Shown here one piece after another: positions 1 to 7,980 of a DNA stretch of 64,000 nucleotides. Both the position numbers and the translations under genes were made by a program. How positions within the stretch are numbered: the stretch's first letter is position 1; each line of letters begins with the position of its first letter. Source of the stretch: CAYMYN01 sp964394665 (GTDB taxonomy: Bacteria > Planctomycetota > UBA1135 > GCA-002686595); contig CAYMYN010000002.1 in the NCBI GenBank assembly GCA_964394665.1, positions 248,001 to 312,000 of the forward strand, read 5' to 3'. The notes beneath the pieces were generated by a model. It was not told the DNA's origin. It made no database searches and saw nothing but the letters and a program-made list of their open reading frames with translations.

Positions 1-566
1 GGCGAGTTCTGGTGGATGTAGTGCGCGATGCGTTCCTTGCCCGTGCCGCTCTCGCCGGTGATCAGCACCGTGCCCTTGGAGCGCGCGATCTTCGACGCCG
101 AGCGCAGGAGATCCATCATGGCCGGCGCCTTGGCGATCATCTCGGGCGGCGCTTCGCCGACGATCTCGGAGCGCAGGTAGAGGTTCTCCTCCACCAGACG
201 GTGCGTGCGCTCGACGCGCCGCAGCACGAGCTCGATCGCGTCCGGCGTGCACGGCTTGAGCAGGAAGTCCGCCGCGCCGCGCCGCATGGCGTCGATGGCG
301 GTCTCGAGCGTGCCGTGCGCCGTCACGACCACCGCGGGCAAGCCGGGGTGCGTGCGGCCGAGCTCCTCGACCAACCCGACCCCGTCCATGCCCGGCATGC
401 GCAGGTCGGTGAGCACGAGGTCGGCCGGCTGCGCGGCGAGCGAGGCAAGGGCTTGCGCGGCGCTCGCGGCGGTCGTGGTCCGATAGCCGAGGGCGGCCAC
501 GGCCTCGGACAGGAACTCACGCGAGAGCGGGTCGTCGTCGACGATGAGGATTCGTGCGAAGGGCAT
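1..566 (-). CDS. NtrC-family sigma-54 response regulator (FlrC/FleR-like), truncated by window edge
   Basis: This gene would activate sigma-54 promoters when phosphorylated, probably by the kinase encoded just upstream. Residues 5-115 are a receiver domain with the acidic cluster DDD at 10-12, phospho-acceptor D54 (LTDLRMPGMDG) and a conserved LLKP lysine. The AAA+ domain begins near residue 140 and shows the Walker A motif GESGTGKE before the reading frame leaves the window. The ATG at 566 lies two bases after the kinase stop codon, so the two are co-transcribed. Neighbouring flagellar genes suggest a FlrC/FleR role in mid-class flagellar transcription; this role is inferred. The C-terminal helix-turn-helix is outside the window. 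Confidence 0.88.
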   Translation of the reverse strand, partial: MPFARILIVDDDPLSREFLSEAVAALGYRTTTAASAAQALASLAAQPADLVLTDLRMPGMDGVGLVEELGRTHPGLPAVVVTAHGTLETAIDAMRRGAADFLLKPCTPDAIELVLRRVERTHRLVEENLYLRSEIVGEAPPEMIAKAPAMMDLLRSASKIARSKGTVLITGESGTGKERIAHYIHQNS

Positions 567-568
567 GA

Positions 569-1804
569 TCAGCGGGGAGCGACGGGGGCTTCGGGACGGG
601 TTGCGGGGGGAGTGAGCGGGACACGGATGCGGACACGCGCGCCCCCGAGGGGGGAGCGGCGCGGGTCGAGTTCGAGGGCTCCGCCGTGCAGGTCGGCGAT
701 GGCGTGCACCAGGGAGAGCCCCAGGCCCGTGCCTTCGGCGCGGGTGGTGAAGAAGGGGTCGGTGACGCGCGCCAGGTGTTGGATCGGGATGCCGGGGCCG
801 GCGTCCTCGACCTCGAGCACGGCGTCGTCGCGCTCGCGACGGAGCTCGACGCGCAGGGCGCCGCCGCCGGGCTGCACGTGGATCGCGTTGGCCACGAGGT
901 TGCGCAGGGCCTGGCGCAGTTGGACGCGGTCGCCGCGCAGTTCCTCGAGCCGACAGTCGACCTCGATCGGCCAGCGCTCCGGCCCGTCGAGGCCGCGCAC
1001 GGCAAGGGCCAGGGTCTCCTCGACGAAGGGGCCCGCGGCGAAGGTCTCGACGCACAGGCGCGCGGGCTCGGCGAGCGAGAGCAGACCGGCGATGATGCCC
1101 TCGACCTCGCGCACGCCCTCGCGGATGGCTTCGAGCCAGCGGCGTTGTCTGGTCTCGTGCGCTGGGTCGAGCCCGCGACCCGGAGCCCAGGCGCGCAGGA
1201 GCAGCTCGGCGAAGCCGCCCACCGCGTTCATGGGGTTGCGGATCTCGTGCGCGAGGCCGCCGGCCATGGTGCCGAGGGCGGCCATCTTGTCCACGCGGTG
1301 CAGGCGTTCGGCGAGCGACTCGAGCTCGGTGCGGTCGTCGACGATCTCGACCGAGCCCGCGAGCTCGCCCGCGGCGCTGGTCACCGGCGAACGCCGGGCG
1401 GCGACGCGGCGCAGATCGCCGTCGGGGCGAGACACCTCGAGCGACCCCGTCGCGCCCGCCGTCAGCCCCGGCAGCGCGCCGCGGCCGAGCAACTCGCGCG
1501 GCTCGCGCCCGAGGATCTCGGCCAGGGCGCGATTGACGCGCACCAGCCTGCCGGACGCGTCGCGCACGCCCACGCCGCAGGGCAGGGCCTCGAGGATCGC
1601 CTCCAGCCACTCGCGCGTGCGGTCGAGCTCGCCGACCTTGCGCTCGAGCTCGGCGTTGGTCTCGACGAGCTCGCGCTCCATGCGCTCGGCGCGCTCGGCG
1701 AGCCGCTCGTAGCCGTTCAGCAGATCGCCCGAGACGGCCCGCAGCGCGGCCGCCATGGCGTCGAGCTCGGTGCTCGCGCCCGTGGACTGGACCAGCGTGT
1801 TCAC
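569..1804 (-). CDS. Soluble PAS-domain sensor histidine kinase (FlrB/FleS-like)
   Basis: This 411-residue kinase should phosphorylate the adjacent NtrC-type regulator. An N-terminal coiled coil (about 35-65) leads into a PAS domain (about 66-160), then a HisKA dimerisation helix with phospho-accepting H186 (GLAHEIRNP), then a HATPase_c domain with N, G1 (DAGPGIP), F and G2 (GTGLGLS) boxes. There is no membrane segment, as in cytoplasmic FlrB/FleS kinases. The GTG start at 1804 overlaps the stop of the preceding TPR gene (GTGA), which argues for translational coupling. The frame extends much further upstream without a stop, but that part is antisense-like and overlaps three coding genes, so it was not used. 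Confidence 0.88.
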   Translation of the reverse strand: MNTLVQSTGASTELDAMAAALRAVSGDLLNGYERLAERAERMERELVETNAELERKVGELDRTREWLEAILEALPCGVGVRDASGRLVRVNRALAEILGREPRELLGRGALPGLTAGATGSLEVSRPDGDLRRVAARRSPVTSAAGELAGSVEIVDDRTELESLAERLHRVDKMAALGTMAGGLAHEIRNPMNAVGGFAELLLRAWAPGRGLDPAHETRQRRWLEAIREGVREVEGIIAGLLSLAEPARLCVETFAAGPFVEETLALAVRGLDGPERWPIEVDCRLEELRGDRVQLRQALRNLVANAIHVQPGGGALRVELRRERDDAVLEVEDAGPGIPIQHLARVTDPFFTTRAEGTGLGLSLVHAIADLHGGALELDPRRSPLGGARVRIRVPLTPPATRPEAPVAPR

Positions 1805-2550
1805 GGCGTCCTCCGCTCGGCGAGGCGCGTCTCGAAGGCGATGCGCCAGGCGACGAACTCGCGCTCTTCCCGCGCGCGGCGGGCCAACTCGTGGGTCGGC
1901 TCGAGCGCGGCGATCAAGCTCTCGTGGGCGCGCAGGGCCTCGTCGAGGCGGCCCAGGCCCTCCAGGCAGCGCGCGCGCCAGAAGTCGGCCTCGGGAAGCC
2001 CCTGGTGGCGCTCGAGCAGGGCCAACCCCTCGGCGTGGCGTCCGGCGCGGAAGTACGCGCGACCGTGGCGGATCGGGTCGGCGCTGTAGCCGGGCGTCTC
2101 GAAGGCGACCGGCTCGCGATCCGCGCGGACGGACGCGGAGGGGAGCTGGGACTCGGGCCGCAGGCGCTCGCGCTCGGCGTCGCCCAGGCCCGTGCGCGGG
2201 GCGACGGACGCGGGGGGCGGTCCTTGTGTCGCGGCGAGGGCGCGCGCATCGGCGCCGAACACCTCGAGCTCGTCGAGCTCCTGTTGCAGCGCGCCGACGT
2301 CGCGGCGCAGGAGTCCGAGCAACTCGTCCCGCTCGCGTTCGTCGCCGATGGGCTCCTCCGAGAGGCGCAGGGCGCGCTCGATGGTCTGGGCCGCGTCGGC
2401 TTCCTGCGCCGTCAAGCCGCGCGAGAGCTCGGCCAACGCGGCGTCGATCTCGGCCATCAGGGCCGTGAACGAACCGTCCTGACCGTTCCAGGCCGGGAGC
2501 GTCAGCGCGCCCGCCAGGCCGAGCTGGACGAGGTAGGTGAACTTCAGCAT
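1801..2550 (-). CDS. Exported TPR/coiled-coil protein in flagellar regulatory operon
   Basis: I do not recognise a named family. The 249-residue product starts with a hydrophobic stretch (about 3-20) that looks like a signal peptide. Residues 25-110 are rich in Glu, Leu and Arg and probably form a coiled coil. The C-terminal third (about 165-240) reads as TPR-like helices (YFRAGRHAEGLALLERH, ARCLEGLGRLDEALRAH). It lies between another TPR gene and the histidine kinase with overlapping or abutting ends, so it is part of the same transcript. A periplasmic scaffold or sensor-input role is an inference only. Confidence 0.7.
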   Translation of the reverse strand: MLKFTYLVQLGLAGALTLPAWNGQDGSFTALMAEIDAALAELSRGLTAQEADAAQTIERALRLSEEPIGDERERDELLGLLRRDVGALQQELDELEVFGADARALAATQGPPPASVAPRTGLGDAERERLRPESQLPSASVRADREPVAFETPGYSADPIRHGRAYFRAGRHAEGLALLERHQGLPEADFWRARCLEGLGRLDEALRAHESLIAALEPTHELARRAREEREFVAWRIAFETRLAERRTP

Positions 2551-3996
2551 CTAGAGCCTCCCCCCGTAGGCGTCGATCGCCTCCGCGAAGCGACCGGCGG
2601 TCTCGAGCAGCTCGCCGGCGAGCAGATAGAGCGCCCGGCGTTGTTCGGGCGAGTCGAGCTCGGGCACGATCCGGCGCAGCGCGTCTAGGGCGCCCTCGAC
2701 GTCGCCGCTCGCCACGCGCGCGGCGGCCAGGGCCTCGGCCAGGCGTCGGCGTTCGCGCGGCTCGAGCTCCGCGCGCAGCGGGAGCAGGGCCTCGAGGGTC
2801 GCGCGCGCCGCGTCGTGCACGCCGTCGGCGAGCAACAACTCGCCGCGCCGCAGGCGCTCGAGCGCGGTCGCTTCGACCAGGCTCGAAGCCGAGAGGCCGA
2901 GCCGCCCGCGCGCCTGGGCCAGCTCGCCCAGGAGTTCGTCGCCGAAGCCACGTTCCTGGGCCAAGCCGTGCACGAAGATCACGGCCAGCTCCTGACCGGG
3001 CGCTTCCAGCGCGAGGCGCGCGGCTTCCTTGAGCGCGCGGCGGGCGTTCGGGGTGCGCGGATCCTGGCTGAACGCGATCCAGGCGATGGCCGCGTCGTTC
3101 GGGCGTCCGGCGCGTTCGAGGGCGCGGGCGCGCAGCTCCATCGCTTCGAGCGAGACGAGCAGCGCCGGCTCCCACACGCAGGCCTGCTCCAGGGTGCGCA
3201 GGGCTTCGAGGTGCAGGCCCGAGGCGACCTCGGCCTGGGCGCGGACCAGGGCCCGTTCGGCCCGTTCGCCGCGCGCCTCGGTCGGGTAGGCGCGCTCGAG
3301 GGCGTCGAGCACGAACAGTGCCTGGCGCGCGTCGTCCTGGTGGACGAGGCAGCGCGCGAGCTCGAGGCGCGCCGCGGCGTGGTAGGGGTGCGGGAGCTGC
3401 AGGTTGGCGAGATCGGTGAAGCGGCGGCGCGCTTCGCCGAAGGCCAAGGTGGCCACGAGCGCCCGTCCACCGCGCCACAGCGCCTCGGGCACGAGCGGCG
3501 AGTCGGGGTAGCCCTCGACGAGCTGATCGAAGTGCTGGGCCGCGCGCTCCGCCCGCCCGCGCTGTTCCTCGAGGGTTCCCAGGGCCAGGCGTGCCCCGGC
3601 GCCCTCGGGATGGTCGGGGAAGCGCACCAGGGCGGCCAGGTAGGCGTCCAGGGCCGCGTCGAGCAGCTCCGCGGGGCGGGTGAAGGGCGGCAGTTCGCTC
3701 TCGACCGCGATCTCGCTGGCCGTCAGGCGCGCGCGCAGGCCGGCCGCGCCCAGCACGTAGCGCAGGGTCTGTGCGACCGGGCGATCGGTGAGCTGCACAC
3801 TGACGCGCGCCGTCGGCGGCAGATCGTCGAAGCCCACCACGCGCCGGCCGAGCCGCGCGCCGAGCTCCTCGACGAGCCCTCGCACCGGTGCGTCGCTGGC
3901 CCGCACGCTGCACAGGATGTCGCCGTCGACCTCGCGCAGGCTCACCTCGTGGGCGGGCCCGGGAACGAGCATGGCGAGCAGCAGCAGGAGCTTCAC
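2551..3996 (-). CDS. Secreted STN-like/TPR repeat protein
   Basis: The 481-residue product has a signal peptide (VKLLLLLAMLVPGPAHE). Residues about 27-100 resemble the secretin/TonB short N-terminal (STN) fold: a region on recruiting a short-lived active surface (ASDAPVRGLVEELGARLG), then the pattern V-VQLTDRPVAQTLRYVL, then GL-A-LTASEI. The remainder (about 105-475) is a chain of TPR helices, for example FPDHPEGAGARLALGTLEEQ. The GTG start at 3996 overlaps the stop of the upstream gene (GTGA). Function is unknown. The family resembles outer-membrane-associated TPR lipoproteins, but no lipobox is evident. Confidence 0.7.
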   Translation of the reverse strand: MKLLLLLAMLVPGPAHEVSLREVDGDILCSVRASDAPVRGLVEELGARLGRRVVGFDDLPPTARVSVQLTDRPVAQTLRYVLGAAGLRARLTASEIAVESELPPFTRPAELLDAALDAYLAALVRFPDHPEGAGARLALGTLEEQRGRAERAAQHFDQLVEGYPDSPLVPEALWRGGRALVATLAFGEARRRFTDLANLQLPHPYHAAARLELARCLVHQDDARQALFVLDALERAYPTEARGERAERALVRAQAEVASGLHLEALRTLEQACVWEPALLVSLEAMELRARALERAGRPNDAAIAWIAFSQDPRTPNARRALKEAARLALEAPGQELAVIFVHGLAQERGFGDELLGELAQARGRLGLSASSLVEATALERLRRGELLLADGVHDAARATLEALLPLRAELEPRERRRLAEALAAARVASGDVEGALDALRRIVPELDSPEQRRALYLLAGELLETAGRFAEAIDAYGGRL

Positions 3997-4862
3997 GGTC
4001 TGCCCTCCGACCCGGCGAGGGCCTGCGAGCGGAAGGTCTCGGCCACGAGGAACGAGGCGCGCGCCTCGACGTGTTCGCGGCGTGTGCGCTCGAGGCCGTC
4101 GACGCTCGCGAGCAAGGCGAACAGGCGGCGGCGGGCTTCGACCGGGCGGGAGCCGGCGAGGTCCTCGCGGGCCAGGCGCAGCGCGACCTCCTCCGCGGGC
4201 TCGATGCCCACCGGCGCTTGGAGGCGCGGTTGGGCGGGGTCGAGGCCCTCGCCGGCGGACGGCCGCGGCGGGCTGACCGTGGCGGCGGGGACGGAGGCCG
4301 TCTGCGCGCGCTCCGCGCGCACCTCGACCAGCGTCTCCTGGAAGGCGCGGCTCGTCTGCCAGAGGAAGGCGAAGAAGCCCAGGTTCAGCAACAGCGCGGC
4401 GGCGACCAGGATCCAGATCGGCCGCGACGGGCCGGCGACGACCACGGGGGCGGGGGCTTGGGCCGGGCCGGTGCCACGCTGGGCGCGCAGATCGAGCTCG
4501 ACGACGTCCGCCGAGCGGGATGTCTCGGGCGAGGTGCGCTTGGCCTTCGCCGGGCGCGCCTTGGCCTGGGGGACCTCGCCGAGGAGGTGGGTCACCGAAC
4601 GCGTCGCCGCGTCGATCGACTCCTCCAGTTCGGGCTCGTCGAAGAGGTCCTCCCCGCGGTCGAGGTCGCCGTAGAGCTCTTCCTCCGCCAGCAGGTGACC
4701 GAGCGTGGCGCCCGATCCCTCGGCGCCTTCCTCCGCGAAGGCGACGATCGTGGGGAAGTCGAAGAGGTCCTCGCTCTCGGGCGCCTCGGCGGCGGCCGGA
4801 ACGCGCGGCAGCGCTTGGCCGGAGGCGAGCTCGGCTTCGGTGGGGAAGTCGTCGAGGGCCAT
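3993..4862 (-). CDS. Single-pass membrane protein with acidic cytoplasmic N-terminus
   Basis: This 289-residue protein is not recognised. Residues 1-95 are acidic and Phe/Glu-rich, residues 98-146 are basic and Pro/Ala-rich linker, and one transmembrane helix covers about 148-168 (WILVAAALLLNLGFFAFLW). It is followed by a coiled-coil-prone stretch and a helical C-terminal domain. It sits four bases downstream of the receiver/ATPase gene and overlaps the STN/TPR gene. It could connect a cytoplasmic regulator to the exported TPR proteins, but this is inference from position and topology. Confidence 0.65.
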   Translation of the reverse strand: MALDDFPTEAELASGQALPRVPAAAEAPESEDLFDFPTIVAFAEEGAEGSGATLGHLLAEEELYGDLDRGEDLFDEPELEESIDAATRSVTHLLGEVPQAKARPAKAKRTSPETSRSADVVELDLRAQRGTGPAQAPAPVVVAGPSRPIWILVAAALLLNLGFFAFLWQTSRAFQETLVEVRAERAQTASVPAATVSPPRPSAGEGLDPAQPRLQAPVGIEPAEEVALRLAREDLAGSRPVEARRRLFALLASVDGLERTRREHVEARASFLVAETFRSQALAGSEGRP

Positions 4863-4865
4863 GGT

Positions 4866-5843
4866 CTAGCTCCAGAGCGCCATCGCCAGGGCGCGGCGCG
4901 GGTCGGGCCCGGCCAGCAGTCGGCCGACGAGCACCGCGAGCGCGGGGGAGAGCACGAGCCCCTCGCCGCCCGCTTGCACGCGCCGCAGCAACGCGCGCGC
5001 ACCCTCGGGCAGGAGGAAGTCGAGCTCGGAGAGGTCCAGCTCGTTCGGTCCGTCGAAGGCCGCGCGCTGCGCGCCGAAGCGCAGCACGACGCGCGTCCCC
5101 TGGCCGGGCGCGCTGTGTACGTCGATGCCCTCCGCCAGGGCGGCGGCGCGACCCAAGCCGCTCTCGAAGCCCTGCTCGAAGGCGTCGGCCAGTGCGATCG
5201 CGGGGTCGAAGCCTTCGCCCTCGTCGCGGATCGTGACCACCAGCTCGCCGGCCTCGGCGCAGGCCTCGACCTCGACGCGGCCGGCGCTCCCGGCGAAGGC
5301 GTGGTGGCAGGCGTTGTGCAGGATCTCCGCGCTGGCGCTGGCCAGGCGCGCGCGGCAGGCGGGGGCGGCGTTCGCGCGCAGGGCGAAGGCGGCCAGCTCG
5401 CGTGCGGCGAGCTCGACCGAAGCGGGGCGCGCGGGATAGGAGCGACGCAGGACGCGTTCCTGGGCGGCCTCGAGGGCCGGGGCGGGATCGCGGCGCGCGA
5501 GGTCGCAGATGGCGGCGACGAGCTCCTCGACGTGGACCGGCTTGCACAGGACGTCCGCGGCGCCCAGGCGCAAGGCCCTGCGCAGATCGGCCGCGTCGGG
5601 ACGGCCGAGCATCACGAGCAGGGCGGGGCGCGAGCGCGCGTCGCTCCAACGCTCCGCGCCCGGCCCCTCGAAGCTGGCGAGCTCGGCCACGACGACGCGC
5701 GCGTGGGGTTCGAGCAAGAGACCGCGCTCGAGGTCGCGCGCCGCGCGCACGTGCAGCCCGCGCCGCTCGAGGGCGCTCGCCAGGGCGTGGGCGCTGGTGT
5801 CCTCGGGGTCGATCAGCAGGACGCGTAGGGACGGATCGCGCAT
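4866..5843 (-). CDS. Pseudo-receiver fused to HATPase_c (anti-sigma-factor-kinase-like)
   Basis: The 325-residue protein joins a receiver-like domain (about 6-120) to a GHKL ATPase domain (about 150-275). In the receiver, the usual phospho-acceptor Asp is E54 (VVVAEL), while the acidic pair (D12, E14-D15) and the LCKP lysine remain. The ATPase has the N box (EILHNACHHA), G1 (DEGEGFD) and a GxGT box (GQGTRV) but no dimerisation histidine, as in SpoIIAB/RsbW-type kinases. It heads the regulatory operon that contains the FlrB/C-like pair. The start is the ATG at 5843. The Glu substitution may fix the receiver in a phosphorylated-like state; this is untested. Confidence 0.75.
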   Translation of the reverse strand: MRDPSLRVLLIDPEDTSAHALASALERRGLHVRAARDLERGLLLEPHARVVVAELASFEGPGAERWSDARSRPALLVMLGRPDAADLRRALRLGAADVLCKPVHVEELVAAICDLARRDPAPALEAAQERVLRRSYPARPASVELAARELAAFALRANAAPACRARLASASAEILHNACHHAFAGSAGRVEVEACAEAGELVVTIRDEGEGFDPAIALADAFEQGFESGLGRAAALAEGIDVHSAPGQGTRVVLRFGAQRAAFDGPNELDLSELDFLLPEGARALLRRVQAGGEGLVLSPALAVLVGRLLAGPDPRRALAMALWS

Positions 5844-5899
5844 GGGGACGGTCGCTCCTGTGGGCGCCGGAGTGGGCGCCGGGGTGGGCGGTCCTGCGC

Positions 5900-5926
5900 G
5901 TATCGGCAACCTTTGCGCGGTCGCTT
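5900..5926 (-). promoter_or_regulatory. Possible sigma-28-like promoter of the regulatory operon
   Basis: On the minus strand, TCAA is followed after 17 bases by GCCGATAC, about 57 bases upstream of the ATG at 5843. The -10-like element matches GCCGATAA at seven of eight positions, but the spacer is two bases longer than in the flgM promoter. It is therefore only a candidate. Confidence 0.3.
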
Positions 5927-6087
5927 GATGCCCGCGGGGCCGGATCGGGCAGTTTTTTCCCGGGGCGGGATCCGGCTTCACCCGAGCGGGCGGTTCTTTC
6001 CCGGTCCGGAGCGGCGCGGCGCCGGGATGGCGCGCCGCGGCGGGCAAGGTCCGGCGGTCGAGCACCGCCGGCGCCGCGGGCCGGGGC

Positions 6088-7434
6088 TCAAGCCAACGCG
6101 AAGGCGCGCAGCTTGTTGTAGAGCGTCGCGCGGTTGACCCCGAGCAGGCGCGCGGACTCGCTCTTGTTGCCGCCCGTCAGCTCGAGGGCGCGGCGCACGA
6201 GACGTTCCTCCATGCGCCGCAGGTCGAGCTCCTCGGCCGCGAGCGGTGCGCCCGGCGCGGCGGCGCCCGGCGCGTTCTCCTGGAGGCCCAGGTGCTCGGC
6301 GCCCAGGGCCTCGCCGCCGGCGCGCACCGCGGCGCGCTCGACGCAGTTGCGCAGCTCGCGCACGTTCCCCGGCCAGTGCCAGGTCTCGAGGCAGGTCAGG
6401 GCCTCGGGCGAGAGGCGCGCGCCGGGGCGGCCCAGGTCGCGGGCGATCCCGACCAAGAAGTGTTCGGCGAGCAGGGCCGCGTCGCCGGCCCGTTCGCGCA
6501 GGGGCGGCACGCCCAGGGAGAGCACGTTGAGGCGATAGAAAAGGTCCTCGCGGAAACTCCCGGCCTCGACCATGGCGAACAGGTCGCGGTGCGTGGCGGC
6601 CAGGATGCGCACGTCGGCCGTGCGGTCCTGGGAGCCGCCCACGCGGCGGTAGGTGCGCTGCTCGAGCAGGCGCAGGAGGCGTGCTTGAACGCTGGGCTCG
6701 AGCTCGCCGATCTCGTCGAGCAAGAGCGTCCCGCCCTCGGCGGCGGCGATCAGGCCGGCGCTGCCCTCGGCGCGGGCGCCGGTGAAGGCGCCGGGCTCGT
6801 AGCCGAAGAGCTCGGACTCGAAGAGGCCCGGGCCCAGGCTCGCGCAGTTGACGGCCACGAAGGGGCCGGCGGCGCGTTCGGAGCAGCGGTGCACGGCGCG
6901 CGCGACGAGCTCCTTGCCCGAGCCGGACTCGCCGGTGACCAGCACCGTCGAGCGCGGGGCGGCGGCGACGCGCAGGACCTGCTCGCGCAGGGCCGCCATC
7001 GCGGGCGAGGCGCCGACGAGCTCGGAGAGACCCTGGGAGTCGGCGCCGCGCGGGGCGGCGGGATCGCGTCCGCTCGCCGGGCCCTCGAGCACGGCCAGAT
7101 GGGCGCGCAGGTCGCTGGCGCGGGTGGGGTGGGGGAAGGCGTCCAGGGCGCCCTCGCGCAGGGCGCGCACCGCGCCCTCGACGTCGCCCGGCGGGACCAG
7201 GGCCAGCCAGGCCGGCGCGGACTCGCGGGCCGAGCGCCGCAGGGCGGTCGAGGCGGCGGCGGACACGAGCGCCACGTCGACGCGACCCTCGCATGGAGTT
7301 GCGGCGGTTCCCAGCTTGGATCCACCCCAGATGGGGCCGGCTTCGCGCGCGTCGTGACCGAGGGCGCGCAGCAGGGCCAGGAGATCGGCGCGGCGGGCGG
7401 GATCGGGATCGGCGACGAGGACGGCGAGGGGCAT
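6088..7434 (-). CDS. Sigma-54-dependent FleQ/FlrA-like master flagellar regulator
   Basis: This 448-residue activator has an N-terminal receiver-like domain (1-120), a sigma-54 AAA+ domain (about 138-370) and a Fis-type helix-turn-helix at the C-terminus (SARLLGVNRATLYNKL). Walker A is GESGSGKE at 168-175, and the sigma-54 contact motif GAFTGA is at 215-220. The receiver lacks the phospho-acceptor (S58 replaces Asp) and the conserved Lys (H102), as in the atypical receivers of FleQ and FlrA. It is divergent from flagellin and separate from the kinase/regulator operon. The assignment as the top-level flagellar activator is inferred from architecture and location. Confidence 0.8.
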   Translation of the reverse strand: MPLAVLVADPDPARRADLLALLRALGHDAREAGPIWGGSKLGTAATPCEGRVDVALVSAAASTALRRSARESAPAWLALVPPGDVEGAVRALREGALDAFPHPTRASDLRAHLAVLEGPASGRDPAAPRGADSQGLSELVGASPAMAALREQVLRVAAAPRSTVLVTGESGSGKELVARAVHRCSERAAGPFVAVNCASLGPGLFESELFGYEPGAFTGARAEGSAGLIAAAEGGTLLLDEIGELEPSVQARLLRLLEQRTYRRVGGSQDRTADVRILAATHRDLFAMVEAGSFREDLFYRLNVLSLGVPPLRERAGDAALLAEHFLVGIARDLGRPGARLSPEALTCLETWHWPGNVRELRNCVERAAVRAGGEALGAEHLGLQENAPGAAAPGAPLAAEELDLRRMEERLVRRALELTGGNKSESARLLGVNRATLYNKLRAFALA

Positions 7435-7980
7435 GGGGAACGGATGGACCGGCGGCTGCCCCCCCGATCGGAAGGAAGGCCCCCCGGACCCAAGGACCCC
7501 CGGAAGGGATTTCTCGGTGCCGGGAAGTTCCTTCCCGCCGCGCGCGCCGCGCCTGGGACGGCCCAAGGCGAGGCGCGGGAGTCGCAGGCCGAGAAAGTCG
7601 GGCCACTGCTCAACCGACGCGGACCTCGGCCGAGAACCGCTGGGAACCGAGGCGACCGGCCCGACGGGGCTCCGACCCGGTCCCAGCCGCTCTTTCCGAA
7701 ACCTGCTCACCGTCCGCGCCGAGCGCGCCCTCCCCAGTGGAGGACGCCGTCGCGAACGGAGTCGCGCGACCCCGACGAGCAGCCCTCCGCCGCGGTGGAG
7801 GGGGACCGGCCGCGCGACACGGTCCGCCGCCCGCACACCGGGTCGAGAGAGGGCCGCGAGTTCCGTCCCGAGCCTCCCGCGTGCCAATGGGGGGTGCAGG
7901 GAACGGCCCGCGGCTGCGGCGATCCCGGGGCGAGAGACCACCCCACCCTCATCCATCAAGAACCCAGGAAGAATCGAGAC
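7435..7980. other. Divergent intergenic region between the FleQ-like gene and flagellin
   Basis: No credible gene was found in this 546-base stretch. It must hold the promoters for both divergent genes. The only recognisable signal is a sigma-28-like motif at 7610-7636, which implies a leader of about 340 bases for flagellin. A purine-rich ribosome-binding site (AGGAAG) lies about ten bases before the flagellin ATG. Confidence 0.6.
7610..7636 (+). promoter_or_regulatory. Candidate sigma-28 (FliA) promoter of flagellin
   Basis: TCAA at 7610-7613 and GCCGAGAA at 7629-7636 are separated by exactly 15 bases. The -35 tetramer and spacing are identical to the very strong motif before flgM, and the -10 differs from GCCGATAA at one base. 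It faces flagellin. The long distance to the ATG (7981) is the main weakness. Confidence 0.5.

Noticed and set aside
12..2089. Long plus-strand open frames opposite the kinase operon
   Set aside because: They are antisense artefacts of high GC. The minus-strand frames contain clear receiver, kinase and TPR motifs, and the plus frames are low-complexity Arg/Ala-rich.
1805..3913. N-terminal extension of the histidine kinase to over 1,100 residues
   Set aside because: The added part is Arg/Pro/Gly-rich and overlaps two well-supported genes in other frames. The GTG at 1804 with GTGA overlap is the better start.
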